From Fischerella sp. PCC 9605 (GTDB taxonomy: Bacteria; Cyanobacteriota; Cyanobacteriia; Cyanobacteriales; Nostocaceae): DNA of 64,000 nucleotides. Positions within the stretch are counted from its first letter, which is position 1; each line of letters opens with the position of its first letter. The translations under genes were made by a program, and so were the position numbers. The stretch spans positions 428,518 to 492,517 of the forward strand of contig NZ_KI912148.1 of assembly GCF_000517105.1 (NCBI RefSeq), in the 5' to 3' direction. Below are positions 38,999-49,061 of the stretch, one piece after another. Below the pieces are notes generated by a model. That model searched no databases. It saw nothing but the letters and a program-made list of their open reading frames with translations, and was not told the DNA's origin.

Positions 38999-39274
38999 AT
39001 GATCAATCTGATTGCATGGATAATTCTAGGTCTAATCGCCGGGGCTATTGCTAAAGCTATCTACCCTGGTCCCCAAGGAGGCGGAATTGTAGCAACAATT
39101 ATTCTAGGTATTATTGGTTCCTTAATTGGAGGAAGCTTATATAATTTGATACAGACGGGGAACCTAGTTATTACTGGAGCAGGTTTCAGTATTCCTGGTT
39201 TAATTGTTGCTATCATTGGAGCAATAATTGCAATTTTTATCTGGGGTTTAATAACTCGGCGCAGCACAGTATAG
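38999..39274 (+). CDS. GlsB/YeaQ/YmgE family small membrane protein
   Basis: 91 residues with three hydrophobic segments: LIAWIILGLIAGAIAKAIYP, GGIVATIILGIIGSLIGGSL and IPGLIVAIIGAIIAIFIWGL. This is the transglycosylase-associated, stress-induced family. AGAGGA lies about 7 bases before the ATG. Convergent with a CsbD-type stress gene across a shared terminator. Confidence 0.9.
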   Translation: MINLIAWIILGLIAGAIAKAIYPGPQGGGIVATIILGIIGSLIGGSLYNLIQTGNLVITGAGFSIPGLIVAIIGAIIAIFIWGLITRRSTV

Positions 39275-39352
39275 AGGATGTAAACAAAGATATATGGTTA
39301 GAGCCGATTTTATCGGAATTAACCTTTGTTTATGTTTCCCTGCAAATGATAA

Positions 39353-39384
39353 AAAACTCCACTGAGTTTATTCGGTGGAGTTTT
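39353..39384. terminator. Bidirectional terminator
   Basis: A perfect 10-bp stem (39353-39362/39375-39384, AAAACTCCAC/GTGGAGTTTT) with a 12-base loop lies between two convergent stress genes and has A/T tracts on both sides. Confidence 0.85.
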
Positions 39385-39408
39385 CAATATTGAATTTTTA
39401 ACGTAAAA

Positions 39409-39591
39409 CTACTCTAGAGATTTCTTCACATCATCTTTGATATTTTCAACTGTATGGCGAAGATTAGCTTCTGCTTGCTTTGCTTTACCTTCTGCTTTAT
39501 CTTGCGGATTGCCAGTTACTTCTCCAACAATCTCTTGAACTTTACCTTCAATATTTTTAGCGGTTGCTTCTACTCTCTTTTCAAGGCTCAT
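39409..39591 (-). CDS. CsbD family stress protein
   Basis: 60 residues with the CsbD pattern NIEGKVQEIVGEVTGNPQDK and AEGKAKQAEANL. It is small, charged and probably natively flexible; members are induced by general stress, and their mechanism is unknown. It shares a terminator with the convergent GlsB-type gene. Confidence 0.92.
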   Translation of the reverse strand: MSLEKRVEATAKNIEGKVQEIVGEVTGNPQDKAEGKAKQAEANLRHTVENIKDDVKKSLE

Positions 39592-39788
39592 AGTTTTCCT
39601 TTCAAATATGCTAGTGAATCCAATTACATAGATAATATATTTATATTTTTTTCAATAAGACTTCTCTCACCAGATATAAATTACTTTTCCTAAGGGTTAT
39701 CGAAAGATAGATTGACAAACACTTATTATATTTTTATAAAAAAATAAATGCTATTTATATTAAAGTTTTAAATATATTCAAGAAAACT

Positions 39789-40685
39789 ATGGGTGAGACA
39801 AGAAAACGTAGGAAAAATTTGTGGGCGAGTGAGATTAATGATATTATTCGGGGTGCTTGTGGTGGCTTTTTATTTGGTATTCCTTTGCTTTATACAATGG
39901 AGGTTTGGTGGGTTGGGTCTATTGCAAAACCACCGATGGTGATGTTAGCGATCGCACTCACTTTTATCATAGTTTTCTTACTCAACCGAACAGAAGGCTT
40001 TCGCAAGCGTAGACATGGTAATCGGCCTTATGAAGGAATTACCGACACTGTGGAAGCTATGGCCATAGGGTTAGCTTGTTCTGCGTTGATACTGCTGCTA
40101 TTACAAGAACTTACACCTGAGACATCTCTGAGGGAAATCGTTGGTAAAATTGTATTTGAAAGTGTACCTTTTACTTTAGGCGTGGCACTAGCCAATCATT
40201 TCTTGGCAGATACCCGCAATCACAATAAAGAAACACAACAAAGTCCTCAGACAAACAAAAAAACTGAACAGAATAATTCTGATAAATTACATGCCACCTT
40301 CAGCGATATTGGTGCAACTGTAATTGGTGCAACTGTGATAGCATTTAACATTGCCCCAACAGATGAAATTCCCATGCTAGCAGCGGCAGTTCCACCAGCT
40401 TGGCTGTGGGCTATGATTGCCGCATCATTGCTGATTTCCTATGGTATTGTGTTTGAGGCAGGCTTTTCAGACCAGCAAAAGCGCAGGCAACAGCAAGGGA
40501 TTTTCCAACGGCCATTAAGCGAAACCATCATGTCCTACTTGGTATCGTTGCTAGCGGCGGCATTAATGCTGTGGTTTTTTCAAAAGTTAACTTTTAGCGA
40601 TCCTTGGAATGTATGGTTAGAATACACCTTGCTGCTGGGGCTACCTGCAACCATAGGCGGTGCTGCTGGTAGGTTGGCTATATGA
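39789..40685 (+). CDS. TIGR02587/DUF2391 family integral membrane protein
   Basis: 298 residues with about seven hydrophobic segments, starting with GACGGFLFGIPLLYTMEVWW and MVMLAIALTFIIVFLLN. A hydrophilic loop (about residues 150-170) divides two halves. Function unknown. It overlaps the next gene by ATGA (four bases), which indicates translational coupling, and TIGR02587 genes commonly pair with TIGR02588. Confidence 0.85.
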   Translation: MGETRKRRKNLWASEINDIIRGACGGFLFGIPLLYTMEVWWVGSIAKPPMVMLAIALTFIIVFLLNRTEGFRKRRHGNRPYEGITDTVEAMAIGLACSALILLLLQELTPETSLREIVGKIVFESVPFTLGVALANHFLADTRNHNKETQQSPQTNKKTEQNNSDKLHATFSDIGATVIGATVIAFNIAPTDEIPMLAAAVPPAWLWAMIAASLLISYGIVFEAGFSDQQKRRQQQGIFQRPLSETIMSYLVSLLAAALMLWFFQKLTFSDPWNVWLEYTLLLGLPATIGGAAGRLAI

Positions 40686-41080
40686 ATAAAGAACAAGAAC
40701 GGCCAAAGCGTTCGGCTGCTGAATGGGTTACTTTTAGCTTTGCCTCATTGATCCTGGCTGTAGTTGTTGGTTTAGTGGGGTACATTTGGTTAAATGAAAA
40801 AGAGCAACCTCCTATTCTTTCTGTGAGTAATAACCAGAAAATTCGGGAAGTCGAAGGACAATATTATGTTCCTTTTGAAGTAGTTAATACCGGCGGAGAG
40901 ACAGCTGAATCAGTTCAAATCATAGCTGAGTTGCAGATAGAAGGGAAAGTTGCAGAAACAGCTGAGCAGCAAATCGATTTTTTATCTCGTGGAGAAAAGG
41001 AACAAGGGGCTTTTATATTCACCCAAGATCCTCGCCAAGGTCAGTTAACTGTAAAAGTTGCCAGCTACAAATTACCTTAA
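40682..41080 (+). CDS. TIGR02588 family protein
   Basis: 132 residues: one N-terminal membrane anchor (SFASLILAVVVGLVGYIWL) and an outer beta-rich domain with YYVPFEVVNTGGETAESVQI. It is the usual partner of the preceding membrane protein. Start and previous stop overlap by four bases. Role unknown. Confidence 0.85.
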   Translation: MNKEQERPKRSAAEWVTFSFASLILAVVVGLVGYIWLNEKEQPPILSVSNNQKIREVEGQYYVPFEVVNTGGETAESVQIIAELQIEGKVAETAEQQIDFLSRGEKEQGAFIFTQDPRQGQLTVKVASYKLP

Positions 41081-41114
41081 GTCCATAGTCAAGATTCTAT
41101 CGATTCTAGCTAAA

Positions 41115-41187
<73 letters not shown>

Positions 41188-41858
41188 AGGCTACTAAAAT
41201 CCTAGCTAATTTCTAAGCAATTTGCTGAAATTTACCAGCCACAGCCGCTTGTTTTCACCTACACCGTCCAAATGTTTGCAAATTTTCTCAGTTTAGTCAT
41301 TGAGGTTTCCTATTCTCTCGCTTACAGACATTTCTAATATCCTGGCTCGTCACACTCCAACATCGGATGAACCAAAGTTTTGTTACAGGAGAAATCTTAA
41401 TAAATAACAAAATAGGGATAGATTTCTTCGTAGAAGTACTAGGGTGAAAAGAAGTAGTGAGCGGAGATTGAATGAGGAGTTAAACTTATCTTTTTACCTT
41501 TACCTGGTTTTATTTAGGCAAACGTGGATTTATAGATGCTCGAACTAGCAAGGAAATTAAAATTTAAGACTACCACTTTTCCAAACACGTTCAAAGCCTT
41601 GCTTAGATAAATTTTCGTAACGAAACCAAAGCAGCAGTCCATAGCACTTTGGCAACCCTAGCTAAATTGATTTAGACTCATCAAGCCTTTCAGCGAACTG
41701 AATAGTTCTCTGAACAAGTGGGTAAATATCTCTGAAGTAGCGTTCACGTTGCAAAAATTTTGTCAATCGGTCAGCCATAAAAAGAAGACTGAGCGGTTAT
41801 TTCGGTAGATGAATAAATCCTTAGTAGCTTCACCGTACAATAATAAAGGAGACAACAA
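41188..41858. other. Intergenic region between tRNA-Lys and FKBP gene
   Basis: 671 bases with no gene, repeat array or clear terminator that I can support. AGGAG before the FKBP start lies at its right edge. Confidence 0.4.
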
Positions 41859-42287
41859 ATGACACAAGCCAAACTGGGTGATACTGTAAAAGTTCACTAT
41901 ACAGGCAAACTAGATGATGGCACAGTGTTTGATTCCTCTGCTGAGCGAGATCCTTTACAGTTTTCTATTGGTGAGGGAGTAGTCATTCCCGGCTTTGAAG
42001 AGGCTGTAGTTGGCATGGCGCCAGGAGAATCAAAAACTGCAACGATTTCAGCTGACCAAGCTTATGGCCCTTATCGTCCAGAATTGGTTATGGTAGTTGA
42101 AAAACAGCGAATACCAACAGATGTTCCAGTAAAGGTCGGTCAACTATTGCAAATTTCCCAAAATAGTGGTCAGGTAATTCCAGTTGTTGTCACAAATGTT
42201 TCTGATTCTCAGGTGACTTTGGACGCCAATCACCCCTTAGCAGGACAGGAATTGATCTTCGATATCCAGTTAGTTGAGATTAACTGA
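41859..42287 (+). CDS. FKBP-type peptidyl-prolyl isomerase (SlyD-like)
   Basis: 142 residues: an FKBP half (GDTVKVHYTGKLDDGTVFDS, IGEGVVIPGFEEAVVGM) with an inserted-flap-like half (YGPYRPELVMVVEKQRIP) and the closing NHPLAGQELIFDIQLVEI. It would speed proline isomerisation and act as a chaperone in the cytoplasm. The histidine-rich SlyD tail is absent. The start follows AAAGGAGA. Confidence 0.92.
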   Translation: MTQAKLGDTVKVHYTGKLDDGTVFDSSAERDPLQFSIGEGVVIPGFEEAVVGMAPGESKTATISADQAYGPYRPELVMVVEKQRIPTDVPVKVGQLLQISQNSGQVIPVVVTNVSDSQVTLDANHPLAGQELIFDIQLVEIN

Positions 42288-42555
42288 TTGTTTTTATCAT
42301 TGATTCTCTATCGTGCAGACTGAAAAGTAAACTACCTACGCCAAGCCTAAGAACAGGTGGAAAGAACCTTCTGGCGGTTTCTAGGTAAAAAGGGAGAAAT
42401 TAGTTAGGGTGCTTTATATAACGTAAAGTACCCTAACTGACATCTAGCTTGAAAATAGGGATTGGGGATTGGGGATTGGGGATTGGGGAAGAGATTTTCA
42501 TTCCCTCGTTGTAGGTGAAAAGCCCCTGGGATTCTAACTTGAAAATAGGGATCTC
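42288..42555. repeat. Spacer with tandem GGGATTGG repeats
   Basis: 42452-42492 holds four copies of an 8-mer (GGGATTGG type). The segment GAAAATAGGGAT appears on both sides of it (42450 and 42541). No gene. Confidence 0.7.
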
Positions 42556-42876
42556 TTAACAAGGCGTAGTGAATCCCATAAAGTCACCAGCTGCTACCTC
42601 AAATTCTTCGTCACCGATCTCAGCTATTCCTCTTCCAAAAATAATGTAAATAAATTCCTCTTCACAGTGATGAAAGTGAAATTGAGTAGTTTATTTTCCT
42701 GGCTCTACTCGCACTAAATGAACACCTATATTTTTCATGCCTACAGCATCACTGAGGGATTTGGTATTTCTCACCGCTTGAGAATTGAGAGGATGTATGT
42801 TTACAGTTTCCGGCATAGCTTCAATCTCACTAACTCTTAGCAGATGAGGTTGAAGATTTTGTCTTTGCTCAAACAT
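42556..42876 (-). pseudogene. Cupin-domain protein with an in-frame stop
   Basis: The minus-strand frame encodes MFEQRQNLQPHLLRV to HLVRVEPGK, meets TAA at 42688-42690, then continues in the same frame as TTQFHFHHCEEEFIYIIFGR, IAEIGDEEFEVAAGDFMGF and ends at TAA 42556. The second part is the metal-binding half of a cupin. One point change, probably replacing Asp or Glu after PGK, would account for the stop. The end is also about 40 residues shorter than such proteins usually are. Likely dead, though a short N-terminal peptide could still be made. Confidence 0.75.
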
Positions 42877-43108
42877 TTGTTTACATTAGTTAAGTTTTAT
42901 TATGAGTTTTCTCTGAGTTTATTATCTATAATTATTTGCTTTTAACTTATCTATTTTTAATCAAACTATCATTTCTAATTAGGATAAATAACAAATACTT
43001 TAAGTATGTCGATCTAACTGTTAGTAGTTAGTAGATAGTAGTTAGTAGTCAAAAATATACCACTATCCTCGAAATACTAACAAAACTAAAACAGAATCCA
43101 TCAATAAT

Positions 43109-45820
43109 ATGGCAAATATCACAGCAGAAGAAAAAAGGTTGCAAGCAGCACGCGATCGCCAAGTCCACTGGCGACGCTGGGGGCCATATTTAAGTGAACG
43201 CCAGTGGGGAACAGTACGGGAAGATTACAGTGCAACAGGTTCAGCATGGGATTATTTTTCGCACGATCAGGCGCGATCGCGTGCTTATCGTTGGGGTGAA
43301 GACGGTATTGCTGGTATTTCTGATAACCATCAGAGACTTTGTTTTGCGATCGCCCTTTGGAATGGTGAAGATGCAATTATCAAAGAACGCCTGTTTGGTT
43401 TAACAGGAAATGAAGGTAATCATGGGGAAGATGTTAAAGAATATTACTTTTATTTAGACAATACACCTACCCATTCCTATATGAAATGTCTCTACAAATA
43501 TCCCCACAGAGCATTTCCCTATTCCCAAATAGTAGAAGAAAATCGTTGCCGCAGTCGCCAGGAACTAGAATTTGAACTGCTGGATACTGGTATTTTTAAT
43601 GAAGACCGCTACTTTGATGTTTTCGTTGAGTATGCCAAAAATTCAGCCGATGATATTCTCATTCAAATCAGGGTCATTAACAGGGGACAAGAAGCAAAAA
43701 CACTGCATCTTTTACCTACTTTGTGGTTTAGAAATACTTGGGCGTGGAATGGCGATCGCGATAAACCATCTCTTCAAAAAAGTAAAGACACAATAGCTGG
43801 CATCTCTACAATAGAAGCATTGCATCCAAGTTTGGGCAAGCTATGGCTGTACTGTCAAGATGCAACAGAAATTTTATTTACAGAAAATGAAACCAATAAT
43901 GAAAGATTATTTGGTGTCAGCAATACTTCTCCCTATGTCAAAGATGGAATTAATGATTATATAGTGCATGGGAGAAAAGAAGCAATAAATCTTGAACAGT
44001 TAGGAACAAAAGCAGCCGCCCATTATATATTAGCTATAGATGTAGGTGAAACAAAAATCGTTCAGTTGCGACTAACAAATGAGTCTTTATTAATACCTTT
44101 TGGAGCTGAATTTGATAATATATTTGCAATTCGCAAACAAGAAGCTGATGAATTCTATCACCGCATAACTCCTTTTGCGCTCACAGAAGATATGCGAAAT
44201 GTGCAGCGTCAAGCATTTGCGGGAATGTTGTGGAGCAAACAATATTACCAATATATTGTCGAGGAATGGTTAAACGGCGATCCGGCAATTCTACCGCCAC
44301 CCCAAGAACGGTTATGTGGTAGAAATCATGAGTGGTTTCATCTTTATAACGATGATATTCTCTCCATGCCAGATAAATGGGAATATCCCTGGTTTGCTGC
44401 TTGGGATTTAGCTTTTCATGTCATTCCCTTGGCAATGATCGATCCAGATTTTGCCAAGCAGCAATTAATTTTATTAACACGGGAATGGTATATGCATCCC
44501 AACGGTCAAATTCCCGCTTATGAATGGGCTTTTAGTGATGTGAACCCACCCGTTCATGCTTGGGCTGCATGGCGCGTCTATAAGATAGAAAAAAAAATGT
44601 ATGGACGTGCGGATAAACATTTTCTAGAGAGAGTGTTTCAGAAGTTATTGCTAAACTTTACATGGTGGATAAACCGCAAGGATGTAGAAGGGAAAAATGT
44701 CTTTCAAGGAGGATTTTTAGGTTTAGATAACATTGGTGTTTTTGATAGGAGCAAGGAACTACCAACAGGTGGACATATTGACCAATCTGACGGTACAAGT
44801 TGGATGGGCATGTACTGTTTAAATATGTTAGCGATCGCTCTGGAACTCGCGAAAACAAATTCTACTTACGAAGACATCGCCAGCAAGTTTTTCGAGCATT
44901 TTATCTACATCGCATCAGCGATGAATCACATTGGTGAAATAGATGCAGAACTCTGGAACGAAGAAGATGGTTTCTATTACGATGTCCTGCATCTACCCAA
45001 CGATCGTCACTTAACTTTGAAAGTGCGTTCAATGGTAGGACTAATTCCACTTTTCGCCGTAGAAACCCTAGAACCAGATACTTTGGCAGCACTTCCTAGT
45101 TTTAAAAAACGATTGGAATGGTTTATTAAAAATCGCCCCGACTTGCGTCAAAATGTCGCTTGCATGGAAACAAAAGGTATAGGTGCAAGAAGACTATTGG
45201 CAATAGTTAACCGCGATAAACTACGGTGCATTCTCCAAAAAATGTTAGATGAAACAGAATTTTTATCAGAATACGGTATCCGCTCCCTTTCCGAATATCA
45301 CGCCAATCATCCCTATATCTTCCATGTCAATGGTTCTGAATATCGAGTAGATTACGAGCCAGCAGAATCCAGTAGCGGTTTATTTGGTGGTAATTCCAAC
45401 TGGCGCGGCCCAATTTGGTTCCCAGTTAATTACTTGATTATTGAGTCGCTGCAAAAGTTTCATTATTACGTGGGCGATGATTTTAAAATTGAATGTCCTA
45501 CAGGTTCAGGTAAATACATGAATCTTTGGGAAGTTACCTGCGAATTGTCACACAGACTGATCAAAATTTTCCTCAAAAATGAGGCTAGTCATCGCCCTAT
45601 GTTTGGCGGAATCCAGAAATTTCAAATTGACCCCCATTGGCACGACTTAATTCTTTTCAATGAGTATTTTCATGGAAACAACGGCGCAGGAATTGGCGCA
45701 AGTCATCAAACAGGATGGACTGGTTTAGTTGCAAAACTTATTCAACAGGTAGGAGAGTATAGCAGAGCAAATCAACCTGCAAAAATGACAAAAAATCAGA
45801 TAGAACCTGTTACCAGATAA
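43109..45820 (+). CDS. GH63-like (MGH1-type) glucosidase
   Basis: 903 residues resembling mannosyl-oligosaccharide glucosidase-like bacterial hydrolases. Landmarks are [20 protein letters not shown] near the front, the catalytic-barrel motifs [14 protein letters not shown] and [20 protein letters not shown], and [16 protein letters not shown] near the end. No signal peptide, so it acts in the cytoplasm; trehalose or glucosylglycerate-type compatible solutes are possible substrates. A heptamer repeat (43019-43050) precedes the promoter region. Confidence 0.85.
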   Translation: MANITAEEKRLQAARDRQVHWRRWGPYLSERQWGTVREDYSATGSAWDYFSHDQARSRAYRWGEDGIAGISDNHQRLCFAIALWNGEDAIIKERLFGLTGNEGNHGEDVKEYYFYLDNTPTHSYMKCLYKYPHRAFPYSQIVEENRCRSRQELEFELLDTGIFNEDRYFDVFVEYAKNSADDILIQIRVINRGQEAKTLHLLPTLWFRNTWAWNGDRDKPSLQKSKDTIAGISTIEALHPSLGKLWLYCQDATEILFTENETNNERLFGVSNTSPYVKDGINDYIVHGRKEAINLEQLGTKAAAHYILAIDVGETKIVQLRLTNESLLIPFGAEFDNIFAIRKQEADEFYHRITPFALTEDMRNVQRQAFAGMLWSKQYYQYIVEEWLNGDPAILPPPQERLCGRNHEWFHLYNDDILSMPDKWEYPWFAAWDLAFHVIPLAMIDPDFAKQQLILLTREWYMHPNGQIPAYEWAFSDVNPPVHAWAAWRVYKIEKKMYGRADKHFLERVFQKLLLNFTWWINRKDVEGKNVFQGGFLGLDNIGVFDRSKELPTGGHIDQSDGTSWMGMYCLNMLAIALELAKTNSTYEDIASKFFEHFIYIASAMNHIGEIDAELWNEEDGFYYDVLHLPNDRHLTLKVRSMVGLIPLFAVETLEPDTLAALPSFKKRLEWFIKNRPDLRQNVACMETKGIGARRLLAIVNRDKLRCILQKMLDETEFLSEYGIRSLSEYHANHPYIFHVNGSEYRVDYEPAESSSGLFGGNSNWRGPIWFPVNYLIIESLQKFHYYVGDDFKIECPTGSGKYMNLWEVTCELSHRLIKIFLKNEASHRPMFGGIQKFQIDPHWHDLILFNEYFHGNNGAGIGASHQTGWTGLVAKLIQQVGEYSRANQPAKMTKNQIEPVTR

Positions 45821-46082
45821 CACGAATAGTAGGCAGTAACATTGAATCTATCTGTGTGTATCTGCGATCGCATTATCAACAATTAACGCTTGCAAGAGTT
45901 TTAAGCTATTCCACATTTAAATTACATGATCTGGGCGGGCAAGATGCCCACCCCACAAGAGTTTGAAAAAATTTCAATATGCAAATTAAATGTGCTTTAG
46001 CTTACTACTATTGTTTTATCCTCCTTTCTTATCTCCTCTTCGTGTTCTTTGTGTTCTTTGTGGTTCGTTCCTATAAAAAATT
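45821..46082. other. Intergenic region with dispersed repeat
   Basis: 45934-45958 has GGGCGGGCAAGATGCCCACC, a family member also present near 62750. 46040-46072 resembles the CTTTGTGTTCTTTGTGGTT foldback unit. No gene. Confidence 0.5.
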
Positions 46083-47429
46083 ATGGAAACACTAGATGCA
46101 ATCATCATAGGTAGTGGCCAAGGTGGCGTTCCTTTGGCAATAGACTTAGCCAAAAAAGGCAAAAACGTTGCGTTATTTGAACGCAGCGCCTTAGGTGGAA
46201 GTTGTATTAATTATGGCTGTACTCCTTCTAAAGCTTTCTTAGCAGCAGCACACGCCGCAGGTAGAACAAGACAAGCAGAAAAATTAGGCATCCACGCACA
46301 AATTAAAGTTGATTTTCCCGCAGTGATGGAACGTGTGCGCGGTATTCGTGGTAGTTTCAACGGTGGCGTACAAAAGCGTTTAGATAATGCTGGTGTCAAG
46401 GTAGTTAAAGCCGAAGCTTCTTTCACCGGAGAACGTACAGTCACAGGCGGTGGCGTAACTTTTCAAGCACCTTTAGTAGTTATTAACACTGGTACATCCC
46501 CCTTCATCCCCAATATTCCTGGTTTGGCTGGTACGCCTTATATTACTAACTTAAATTTCTTTGATTTGCGGGAATTACCACCACGCACTTTGGTTGTGGG
46601 TGCAGGTTATATCGGCTTAGAATTGGGACAGGGATTGGCACGTTTGGGTAGTGAAGTACACATGATTGTGCGGGGCGATCGCGTTCTTGCCCAAGAAGAA
46701 TCTGATGTCAGCGAAGTATTAGCTGAAGCCTTGAAACAAGATGGCATGAAATTACATTTTCATGTCAATGTTCTTCAGGTAAATTACGCCGATAACATCT
46801 TTACTCTTACCCTTAGCAACGGTGAAGAATTACAAGGCGAAGCGTTGATGATTACCACCGGACGCAAACCTAATACAAAAGCTCTCAATACTCAAGCGGC
46901 TGGCATTGAATTAGATCAGCAAGGCTACATCAAAATAGATAATAAATTCCAAACAACATGTCCTGGTGTATATGCCATTGGTGATGTGGCAAAACAAGCT
47001 GCATTTACCCATGTTTCTTGGGAAGATTATCGGCGCTTGAAGAGTATTTTAAACGGTGAAAATCGCTGGCGAGATGACCGAGTTTTGGGTTATGCAATCT
47101 ATACAGAACCGCAAGTTGGGCGTGTTGGTTTGACATTAGCAGACGCTAAGAAAAAAGGCTTGAATGCTCGTGCTGTAACTTTGCCAATCACTCACATTGC
47201 CCGTGGAATTGAATGGGGTCACGACTTAGGATTTTATCGCATGGTTGTAGATGATGACACCAATAAAATTCTCGGTGCAACTTTGGTGGGATATGAAACG
47301 GCTGAATTAGTGCATGTATTTTTGTCTTTAATGGAAGCTGGCGCAAATTGGCAGTTACTCGAACAGTCGGTGCATATTCATCCTACCTATGGTGAGGGGT
47401 TGCCTAGTTTGGCAAGATTGTTGATTTAA
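46083..47429 (+). CDS. Mercuric reductase-like flavoprotein disulfide oxidoreductase
   Basis: 448 residues of the class I pyridine nucleotide-disulfide oxidoreductase family. FAD motif GSGQGGVPLA, redox cysteines Cys41 and Cys46 (CINYGC), NAD(P) motif VVGAGYIGLELGQG, second FAD motif YAIGDVA, and the dimer histidine in HIHPTYGEG. The heavy-metal HMA domain and C-terminal CC pair of true MerA are absent, and no mer genes are nearby. The substrate is probably a disulfide compound, not mercury. Confidence 0.88.
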   Translation: METLDAIIIGSGQGGVPLAIDLAKKGKNVALFERSALGGSCINYGCTPSKAFLAAAHAAGRTRQAEKLGIHAQIKVDFPAVMERVRGIRGSFNGGVQKRLDNAGVKVVKAEASFTGERTVTGGGVTFQAPLVVINTGTSPFIPNIPGLAGTPYITNLNFFDLRELPPRTLVVGAGYIGLELGQGLARLGSEVHMIVRGDRVLAQEESDVSEVLAEALKQDGMKLHFHVNVLQVNYADNIFTLTLSNGEELQGEALMITTGRKPNTKALNTQAAGIELDQQGYIKIDNKFQTTCPGVYAIGDVAKQAAFTHVSWEDYRRLKSILNGENRWRDDRVLGYAIYTEPQVGRVGLTLADAKKKGLNARAVTLPITHIARGIEWGHDLGFYRMVVDDDTNKILGATLVGYETAELVHVFLSLMEAGANWQLLEQSVHIHPTYGEGLPSLARLLI

Positions 47430-47498
47430 GTAGAACGGCACAAATAAAGTTAACTAGTAAGGGTCGTCATTTGTCATTTGTCCTTTGTCATTGGGTAG

Positions 47499-47563
47499 GG
47501 GCAAAGCATTTGTACTAGTAGACTCAGTTTTGATGTCAAGACATACATACAAATGCTTTGCCC
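47499..47563. repeat. Foldback repeat with 16-bp perfect arms
   Basis: Arms GGGCAAAGCATTTGTA (47499-47514) and its complement (47548-47563) enclose 33 bases. It follows GTCATTTGTCATTTGTC heptamers at 47467-47492. Confidence 0.85.
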
Positions 47564-47757
47564 TTATAGGCAAAAGCTAGTTTTGAATATTTGTAAGTGA
47601 GGCGATCGCCTGCTTGTGAAGGTATATAAGAGGGCGATCGCCCACCTCATCCCACCACAAACTCTCATCACAAACTCATCCATTCCCTACTGTCTCTCAG
47701 TCAAAATTCATCTTGATATGACTTAATAATTTATAAGGTGACTGGCGAGACATCCCG

Positions 47758-47856
47758 ATGACAACCACTCTGCAAGTAGGCGATAAATTTCCTGACTTCA
47801 CACTGCCAAATTATCGCAATGAACTAACACAACTATCCCAATTTGACAATTACTAA
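47758..47856 (+). pseudogene. N-terminal fragment of a peroxiredoxin
   Basis: 32 codons from ATG give MTTTLQVGDKFPDFTLPNYR then NELTQLSQFDN, the opening strand and loop of AhpC/TSA peroxiredoxins, followed by TAA. The active-site cysteine region is absent, so the gene is a relic. It ends 75 bases before the DUF1622 gene. Confidence 0.7.
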
Positions 47857-47930
47857 TTACCGGGCAACGTGCCGTTTCATCAGTACTTTTTAAAAAGACA
47901 GCTAAAAGTTACCCAACCCTGGCAAGTAAA

Positions 47931-48287
47931 TTGGAACATCTACTCAAACTGTTGACAACTTATTTAGCTGTTGCTGTAGAAGCTTGTGCGGCGTTGATTA
48001 TTGCTTTTGCTGCGATTGAAGCAACGATCAAATCTTTAAAACTTTTTTTCTGGCATCGAAATTTTACAGAAGAATTAAAGGAAGATATACGGCTGCGTCT
48101 AGGTGGTTGGCTGGCTGTGGCTTTGGAGTTTGAGCTAGCATCTGACATTCTGCTGACTGCAATCACGCCAACTTGGAATGAAATCGGTAAGCTAGCAGCA
48201 ATCATCGTGTTGCGGACTGTGTTAAATTTCTTTCTTCAGCAAGAATTGCAAAAAGCTGCCACGAGAAAGCGTTATCTTCCTAAATGA
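47931..48287 (+). CDS. DUF1622 family membrane protein
   Basis: 118 residues with the DUF1622 pattern: EHLLKLLTTYLAVAVEACAA, RLRLGGWLAVALEFELASDI, APTWNEIG-like TPTWNEIGKLAAII and FFLQQEL. Three hydrophobic segments; function unknown. The start is TTG, chosen by family alignment (MEHLL). The frame stays open upstream without ATG through the peroxiredoxin relic, so the true start may have been lost or replaced. Confidence 0.8.
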   Translation: MEHLLKLLTTYLAVAVEACAALIIAFAAIEATIKSLKLFFWHRNFTEELKEDIRLRLGGWLAVALEFELASDILLTAITPTWNEIGKLAAIIVLRTVLNFFLQQELQKAATRKRYLPK

Positions 48288-48753
48288 CTTTTTTATTTGT
48301 CATTTCAGCACAATTTTGTTTATTTCACATCTTGCACGCCTATGCAACAGCCCCCAGGCAAGCCCACCACCCTCGTGGGTTCAACCTAGTTACGAGAATT
48401 AAAAGCCTCTGGCTCGTGTTGAGATGGAACAATCACCCGATTGGATGAGTCAATTGGATGAAGGCGATCGCAGTCTGGATTTACACAATATATATGAATG
48501 GGAAATTTTAGAGCGAGTTATCCTGGTGTAGCGTAAAAATTTTAGTTGATGCGTGAGTTGATCCGGAAAGCTGCTACCAGAGTTTGTAGTTAGAGATGTT
48601 CCTAAAGACGAGAGATACACTCAAAAAAATCCCTCAAAAAAAAAAGGAACTTTTGCGTAAAACTAAAGAATCCAACCGTAATTATATATAGGAAGGATTC
48701 AAACCCAACCCAGTAGAACCTTATTTGAAATTCTAAATTCCCAGGTAAGAACT
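48288..48753. other. Intergenic region
   Basis: 466 bases without a supported gene. A 35-codon frame at 48424-48531 (MEQSPDWMSQLDEGDRSLDL start) has no visible ribosome site. A short GC-rich hairpin (CCCACCACCCTCGTGGG) lies near 48363. Confidence 0.4.
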
Positions 48754-49041
48754 ATGACAAGCTTTACTCAAATCCAAAGACAACACGACCTACTCCAGCC
48801 CGTTCGTGATTGGTTAGAATCTATAGAAATTCATAACGCCAAACTTGCTCATTTTCTCTGTAAACTTATTCCTGCTCAATGTCCTTTTGAACGTGATGTT
48901 GTAGTACTTGGTCGCAAGCTATTTCACATTCCTCCAATGTGTAAGCTCAACCCCCTTTACGAAGAAGTTGTAAGTTTGCGTTTCAAAGCTCTCTGCTATC
49001 TTGCAGATGAATGTGGTGAGGATGTCGCAGTCTATTGCTAA
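48754..49041 (+). CDS. Mo-dependent nitrogenase C-terminal domain protein
   Basis: 95-residue stand-alone Mo-nitro_C protein: LQPVRDWLESIEIHNAKLAH, ICKLIPAQCPFERDV-like LCKLIPAQCPFERDVVV and CKLNPLYEEVVSLRFKAL. Heterocystous cyanobacteria carry several such genes. Despite the name, these are not nitrogenase subunits and their role is unknown. Convergent with the histidine kinase gene; the stops are 20 bases apart. Confidence 0.9.
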   Translation: MTSFTQIQRQHDLLQPVRDWLESIEIHNAKLAHFLCKLIPAQCPFERDVVVLGRKLFHIPPMCKLNPLYEEVVSLRFKALCYLADECGEDVAVYC

Positions 49042-49061
49042 CAGCAAGTGAAATAACAAAG

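Noticed and set aside
46083-47429. Mercury-resistance gene merA
   Set aside because: The N-terminal HMA domain and C-terminal vicinal cysteines of MerA are missing and no mer operon is present, so only a mercuric-reductase-like oxidoreductase is called.
48424-48531. 35-codon frame beginning MEQSPDWMSQLDEG
   Set aside because: No ribosome site, no recognised homology and no partner gene. It may be a gene relic, but there is no support beyond the open frame.
48754-49041. Nitrogenase component
   Set aside because: The domain name refers to a C-terminal module; this 95-residue protein lacks the cofactor-binding nitrogenase fold, and no nif genes are nearby.
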